64,000 nucleotides of DNA from Polyangiaceae bacterium (GTDB lineage Bacteria > Myxococcota_A > Polyangia > Polyangiales > Polyangiaceae), in contig JAICTZ010000002.1 of assembly GCA_025936115.1 (NCBI GenBank), positions 310,001 through 374,000 of the forward strand, in the 5' to 3' direction. A model generated the notes under the pieces. The model saw nothing but the letters and a program-made list of their open reading frames with translations. It did not search any database and was not told the DNA's origin. The first letter of the stretch is position 1. Each line of letters starts with the position of its first letter. The translations under genes were made by a program, and so were the position numbers. This document shows positions 60,330 to 64,000 of the stretch, piece after piece.

Positions 60330-60773
60330 ATGGGTGCCCGCACCACCGCTCGCGAAGCCGCGCTGCAGATGCTGTTCGCGATCGAAGCGAGCGAAGCCGA
60401 CGTCGACCAGGCCATTCGCGACTTTTGGCGCGAGCTGCCGGGGGAAGCCGAGGGCCGGCCCTACGCCGACGAAGCGGTGCGCGGTGTGCGCGAGCGCGTC
60501 GCCGACCTCGACGCGCGCATCACCCAGGCGAGCAAGAATTGGCGGCTCGAGCGCATGACGCGCGTGGATCGCAACGTGCTGCGGCTCGGCGCGTGGGAGC
60601 TCCTCGCGCGTCCCGACGTCCCGCGCGCCGTGGCGATCGACGAAGCGGTCGAGCTCGCCAAGCGCTACGGGACCGAAGAGAGCGGTTCCTTCGTCAACGG
60701 CGTGCTCGATCGCATCGCGGACGACTGTGGTCGCGCCGACGAGCCGGCCGCGGCGGCGGGTCAGAGCGAGTAG
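60330..60773 (+). CDS. nusB: transcription antitermination factor NusB
   Basis: The 147-residue all-helical protein has the NusB start ARTTAREAALQMLFAIEAS, the LERMTRVDRNVLRLGAWELL block, and VAIDEAVELAKRYGTEESGSFVNGVLDRI. It binds boxA RNA with NusE (S10) during rRNA transcription. In the 57-bp divergent gap with the reductase no ribosome site is clear. It is followed by the M17_N-like gene in the same reading frame. Confidence 0.96.
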   Translation: MGARTTAREAALQMLFAIEASEADVDQAIRDFWRELPGEAEGRPYADEAVRGVRERVADLDARITQASKNWRLERMTRVDRNVLRLGAWELLARPDVPRAVAIDEAVELAKRYGTEESGSFVNGVLDRIADDCGRADEPAAAAGQSE

Positions 60774-60788
60774 AGAAGGAGTCGCGCC

Positions 60789-61307
60789 ATCGACCTGCGC
60801 TTCATCCCGCCGAGCCTCAGACGGCTCGATCTCTCCGGCACGGAGGTGCTCCTCGCCGCGCTGTTGCCAGGCGAGCGCCCGCCGCGCGGCGTCGCCGGGA
60901 TCTGCGACTTTCGCTGGGGCGGGCGCTTGTCGCGGCTCGTTCAGTCGGGCTTTGCCACGGGCGCGCTCGGCGAGGTACTCCTGCTTTCGGGCCGTCCGAA
61001 GCTGCCGTTCGACAAGGTGATTCTGTTCGGCGTCGGCCGGCGCGAGGACTTTTCCGAGCTCGTCTTTCGCGTCGTGATCGAGCGCATGCTCACGACGCTC
61101 GAGGGTCTGCGCGCGCGCACGGCCGTCGTCGAGCTTCCGGGCCGTCACTTCGGCGGCATCGCGCCCGAGCGCGCGGCCGACATCTTGCTCGAAATCGCCG
61201 GCGCGCGACCCGAGCACGACGTGTGGACGCTCGTCGAACCGAGTGACGCGCAGCGCACCATCACGCAACAGACCATTCTCGAGCGCCGGCGCGTGCGGCA
61301 GCTTTGA
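60789..61307 (+). CDS. stand-alone leucyl aminopeptidase N-terminal (M17_N-like) domain protein, apparent ATC start
   Basis: The 172-residue protein resembles the N-terminal domain of cytosol aminopeptidase without its peptidase part, with KVILFGVGRREDFSELVFRVVIERML and HFGGIAPERAADILLEIA. No ATG, GTG or TTG occurs in frame between the nusB stop and a GTG at 60846, which lies inside what looks like coding sequence and has no spaced ribosome site. AAGGAG at 60776-60781 stands 7 bases before ATC at 60789. The codons from there (IDLRFIPPSLRRLDLSG) read like a natural N-terminus. I therefore suggest an ATC start. The alternative is the GTG at 60846. Confidence 0.65.
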   Translation: MDLRFIPPSLRRLDLSGTEVLLAALLPGERPPRGVAGICDFRWGGRLSRLVQSGFATGALGEVLLLSGRPKLPFDKVILFGVGRREDFSELVFRVVIERMLTTLEGLRARTAVVELPGRHFGGIAPERAADILLEIAGARPEHDVWTLVEPSDAQRTITQQTILERRRVRQL

Positions 61308-61963
61308 CGGCCGGCGCGCTGCTCGCCGGCGTATTTCCGCCGGACATCGCCGTCGCCTGGTCGCGCGTGAGCGACGCACCCCCGGCGTTGTTTCCCGAAG
61401 AGGCCGCGCTCCTCGCCAACGCGGTCGAAAAGCGCCGCCGAGAATTCGCGCACGGCCGCGCCTGCGCGCGCCGCGCTCTCGCGACGCACGGCTCCGCCGC
61501 CGTGCCGCTCCTCGTCGGTCCCATGCGCGAGCCGCTGTGGCCGCACGGTTTCGTCGGCAGCATCACGCACGATCGCGAGCTCTGCGTCGCCGTCGCGGCT
61601 CGCGGCGACAACTACGCCGGCGTGGGCGTCGACATCGAACCCGACGAGCCACTCACGCCGTCCGTCGCCGCTCGCATTTGGTCCCCCGCCGAGGCGAGCA
61701 AGGCGCTCGCGCTCGGCATCGTGCCCGACGCAAGCGCCGCCAAGCTCGTCTTTGCTGCCAAAGAAGCCGTCTACAAGTGCCAGTTTCCGGTCACGCGCAC
61801 GTACATCGGCTTTCACGGCGTCAGCGTCGCGCTGGCAGCGGGCAGCTTCACGGCGGCGCTGACCGCTCCCGTGCCGCCGTTGCCGGCGGGCTTTTGCTTC
61901 ACGGGCGCGTGGCGGCGCGCGCAGGGCGAACTCTTTGCCGCCGTGTGGCTCGCTAAGAGCTAG
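61304..61963 (+). CDS. 4'-phosphopantetheinyl transferase (EntD type)
   Basis: The 219-residue protein has GSITHDRELCVAVAA, VGVDIEPDEPL and the FAAKEAVYK motif with the magnesium and catalytic residues of EntD-type transferases. It attaches phosphopantetheine from CoA to carrier proteins of polyketide or peptide synthases, common in myxobacteria. The TTG at 61304 overlaps the stop of the preceding gene (TTGA), so it is coupled. Its end overlaps the end of the convergent lipoprotein gene by 4 bp. Confidence 0.9.
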   Translation: MTAGALLAGVFPPDIAVAWSRVSDAPPALFPEEAALLANAVEKRRREFAHGRACARRALATHGSAAVPLLVGPMREPLWPHGFVGSITHDRELCVAVAARGDNYAGVGVDIEPDEPLTPSVAARIWSPAEASKALALGIVPDASAAKLVFAAKEAVYKCQFPVTRTYIGFHGVSVALAAGSFTAALTAPVPPLPAGFCFTGAWRRAQGELFAAVWLAKS

Positions 61964-62706
61964 CGTACGAGACGTTTCTTCGCCGGTGCGACTGCGTCCG
62001 AGACGGTGACCGTCGCTTCTTTGGGCGCGGGCGGCGTGTATTGGTAGCCGGGACGGCCGAGCGGGTCCTTGAAGATGCGGAGCCCGCCGAGGATGATCCT
62101 GCCGTTCGTGTAGCGGTCGTATTCGACGACGAGACCCGGGTAGTAGTCGCGCGCGACCGTGAACGCGCCGTTCGGTTCGGGCACGGGCTCGATGCGCTCC
62201 GGCGGGCCGAGGTATTGCTGGATGGCGGCCGGGGTCATGCCGAGCCGGAGATCGGGTGGAATGGCGCCGTTGAAGAAGCCGAACTCGATCGGCTCGCCGC
62301 GGAAATCGACGCCCGCGGGCCGCCCGGCGCGCTGGACGTGGATCCACTCCGTGTAGCCGCCTTGAAGATGGAAATCGACGCCGCGGCTCACGTACCGGCA
62401 GAGCTCTTCGGTCAGCACCTCGCACCGTTTGTCCATCAGGCGCTCGATGGTGCCGACCGTCGCGCCGAGTTGAATCGCGCCGACGCCCTGGCCCGGCACC
62501 ACGGCGAGCATCGGGCCGGACGGCTGGGCCCATTTGCGGCGACGTGCGGCTTCCTTCGCATCCTTCGCCTCGGTGAGGGCTTTGGCGTTTTTATCGAGCT
62601 CGGCCTTCGCGGCGTCGGCGATGTCCTCGATGCCCGGCGTCTTGCGGCCGCACCCGCTAAAGCAGGCCGCGACCAAAACCAAGGCGATGAACGGTCGTGA
62701 GCGCAT
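61960..62706 (-). CDS. putative lipoprotein of unknown function
   Basis: The 248-residue product has a lipoprotein signal with FSGC and a charged helical stretch (about 25-60) followed by a folded part. In that part MLAVVPGQGVGAIQLGATVGTIERLM and IPPDLRLGMTPAAIQQYLG are two related blocks, which suggests an internal repeat. Three cysteines lie in the middle. The ATG at 62706 follows GGAGGT. I know no family. Its start region overlaps the possible upstream start of the ArsA-like gene. Confidence 0.72.
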   Translation of the reverse strand: MRSRPFIALVLVAACFSGCGRKTPGIEDIADAAKAELDKNAKALTEAKDAKEAARRRKWAQPSGPMLAVVPGQGVGAIQLGATVGTIERLMDKRCEVLTEELCRYVSRGVDFHLQGGYTEWIHVQRAGRPAGVDFRGEPIEFGFFNGAIPPDLRLGMTPAAIQQYLGPPERIEPVPEPNGAFTVARDYYPGLVVEYDRYTNGRIILGGLRIFKDPLGRPGYQYTPPAPKEATVTVSDAVAPAKKRLVR

Positions 62707-62750
62707 TTGACCTCCGAGACGCGCCGGGTCATCTAGCACACGCAGCGCTC

Positions 62751-63689
62751 GTGCTCGATCTTGATCGTCGCCGCTTCCTCTTCGTCACCGGTAAAGGTGG
62801 CGTCGGAAAGTCGACCGTCTGCGCCGCGCTGGCAACCGCGTTGGCGACCGACGGTAAGCGCGTGCTCGTCGCGACGACGAGCGCGAAGGAACGCATCTCC
62901 GAGCTACTCGGCACGGCGCCGCTAGACGCGCAAATCCGCGAGCTTTTGCCCAACCTCTACGGCGTGGCCCTACAGGCTCAGGTGGCGCTGCGCGAGTACG
63001 GCCAGCTCAAGCTCAAAAGCCGCATCCTCGTCGATGCACTCTTCGACAACCGCTACGTGCAGGGATTCTTCGCCGGGGCGCCGGGGCTCAAGGAGTGGGC
63101 GCTGCTCGGCAAGGCTTGGTACCACTCGATCGAAGAAGTTTCGGGCCGGCCACGTTTCGACGTGGTGCTGTTCGATGCCCCGGCGACGGGACACGGCCTC
63201 GACATGCTGCGCGTGCCCAAGGTCATCGTGGAGCTTGCGCCGCCGGGCGTGCTGCGCGCCGACGCGGAACGCGCCTGGACCATGTTTCGCGATGCACGGC
63301 AGTCGGGCGTCGTCGTCGTCACGCTGCCCGAAGAGCTGCCCGTGAACGAAACCGAGGAGCTCTCGCGCTCGCTCGCCGAGGAGCTCCGGCTGCCCGTCGC
63401 CGCGCTCGTCGTCAATTGCATGCGCACCGAACTGTTCGACCCGTCCTCACGCGCGCTCTTGACCCCGCTCGCGCGCGACTTGCCGCTGGCGCCGGAACCG
63501 GGCTCCGAGGCGCTCGCAGCCGGTATCCGTCGCGCCGTGCGCGAGCAAATCCAAACCAACTGCCGGGACCGCCTGCGCGTCCTCGGTCACGCCGAGCTCG
63601 AGTTACCGCTCCTGCCCGGCGGCGCATCGGCGAGCGACACCGTTCGCCTCCTCGCGCAACGCTTCGCCGCGTCGTGGCGCGCGGCGTGA
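62751..63689 (+). CDS. ArsA/Get3-family ATPase
   Basis: The ATPase (312 residues from GTG 62751) has the deviant Walker A FVTGKGGVGKSTVCAALA, the switch region FDAPATGHGLDMLRVP and LVVNCMRTELFDP. Such proteins couple ATP to handling of membrane proteins or oxyanions; the myxobacterial branch is uncharacterised to my knowledge. The GTG at 62751 gives the natural start before the P-loop. A GTG at 62697 is in frame but would overlap the divergent lipoprotein. It is followed by an ABC ATPase gene. Confidence 0.85.
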   Translation: MLDLDRRRFLFVTGKGGVGKSTVCAALATALATDGKRVLVATTSAKERISELLGTAPLDAQIRELLPNLYGVALQAQVALREYGQLKLKSRILVDALFDNRYVQGFFAGAPGLKEWALLGKAWYHSIEEVSGRPRFDVVLFDAPATGHGLDMLRVPKVIVELAPPGVLRADAERAWTMFRDARQSGVVVVTLPEELPVNETEELSRSLAEELRLPVAALVVNCMRTELFDPSSRALLTPLARDLPLAPEPGSEALAAGIRRAVREQIQTNCRDRLRVLGHAELELPLLPGGASASDTVRLLAQRFAASWRAA

Positions 63690-63714
63690 CGCGTCTCTGC
63701 CGCGACGCGCGCTG

Positions 63715-64000
63715 ATGGCTGGCACGATGGTCCCCGCGATCCTCGCCGAAAATCTCGGCAAGACGTACACGCGCCGCAAGCGCAAGTCGGGCTTTTGGCC
63801 GGGTCTGCGCGCGTATTTCTCGACCGAGTCCGAGCGCTTCGCGGCGGTGACGGATCTCTCGTTTCGCGTCGAGCGCGGCGAGAGCGTCGGGCTGATCGGC
63901 GAAAACGGCGCCGGTAAGTCCACCACGGTGAAGATGCTCACGGGCATCCTCGTGCCGAGCGAGGGACGCATCGAGACGCTCGGCGTCGTGCCCTGGCGCG
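63715..64000 (+). CDS. ABC transporter ATP-binding protein, cut by window edge
   Basis: The 95 visible residues have a short N-terminal strand (ILAENLGKTYTRR), a basic insert with SGFWPGLRAYF, then SFRVERGESVGLIGENGAGKSTTVKMLTGILVPSEG, which contains the Walker A motif. This form is common in ABC-2-type exporters. The rest, including the signature and Walker B, lies beyond the window. An ATG at 63727 is an alternative start. Confidence 0.9.
   Translation, partial: MAGTMVPAILAENLGKTYTRRKRKSGFWPGLRAYFSTESERFAAVTDLSFRVERGESVGLIGENGAGKSTTVKMLTGILVPSEGRIETLGVVPWR

Overview
The window is GC-rich, densely coded DNA from a Gram-negative bacterium, most likely a myxobacterium of the Sorangium/Polyangium type. 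The evidence is an FHA-containing sigma54 activator, many lipoproteins with Gly/Ser-rich linkers, GH44 cellulase-like proteins, frequent GTG and TTG starts, and a very large exopolysaccharide locus. I saw no rRNA, tRNA, CRISPR array, insertion sequence or phage gene.

Layout. 1-12.9 kb is mostly housekeeping and regulation: a GH94 phosphorylase (cut by the left edge), alanine racemase, riboflavin genes (ribE and a ribB fused to a GTP cyclohydrolase II-like domain that has lost its zinc cysteines), a PleD-like diguanylate cyclase, ppnP, an L-2-hydroxyglutarate dehydrogenase-like oxidoreductase, a 78-residue orphan protein, an FHA/degenerate-GGDEF/AAA+/Fis regulator, and a GH44-like lipoprotein lacking its nucleophile. 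13.2-59.4 kb is an exopolysaccharide synthesis and export region. It starts with a second 78-residue protein and a priming phosphoglycosyltransferase that carries an N-terminal MshEN-type (c-di-GMP binding) domain. It continues with an outer-membrane barrel, Wzx flippase, Wzy/ligase-like protein, two chain-length proteins (one fused to a degenerate BY-kinase), a short Wza/OPX lipoprotein, at least seven glycosyltransferases, nucleotide-sugar enzymes (LbH acetyltransferase, Gfo/Idh oxidoreductase, three DegT aminotransferases, NAD epimerase, RmlC, Gmd), three AT3 and two further hexapeptide acyltransferases, a pyruvyl transferase, a NodB deacetylase, GH44 and clan GH-A hydrolases, and two large lipoproteins of unknown family. 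59.4-64 kb returns to general genes: aldo/keto reductase, nusB, a stand-alone M17 N-domain protein that seems to start at ATC, an EntD-type phosphopantetheinyl transferase, a lipoprotein, an ArsA-like ATPase and an ABC ATPase cut by the right edge.

How they work together. The polymer is probably primed by the WbaP-like enzyme, extended by the GT2/GT4 enzymes, flipped by Wzx and polymerised by the Wzy-like protein. Export would use the Wzz-type proteins, the short OPX protein and possibly the separate barrel at 15.4-16.7 kb. Three neighbouring proteins point to c-di-GMP: a cyclase with an intact active site, a regulator with a degenerate GGDEF domain, and the MshEN-primed transferase. This link is inferred. 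Other notable signals are three TTGCACA repeats at exact 22-bp spacing, a 14-codon rmlA remnant before rmlC, and many starts preceded by a TANNNT box 6-9 bp upstream, which suggests leaderless transcripts.
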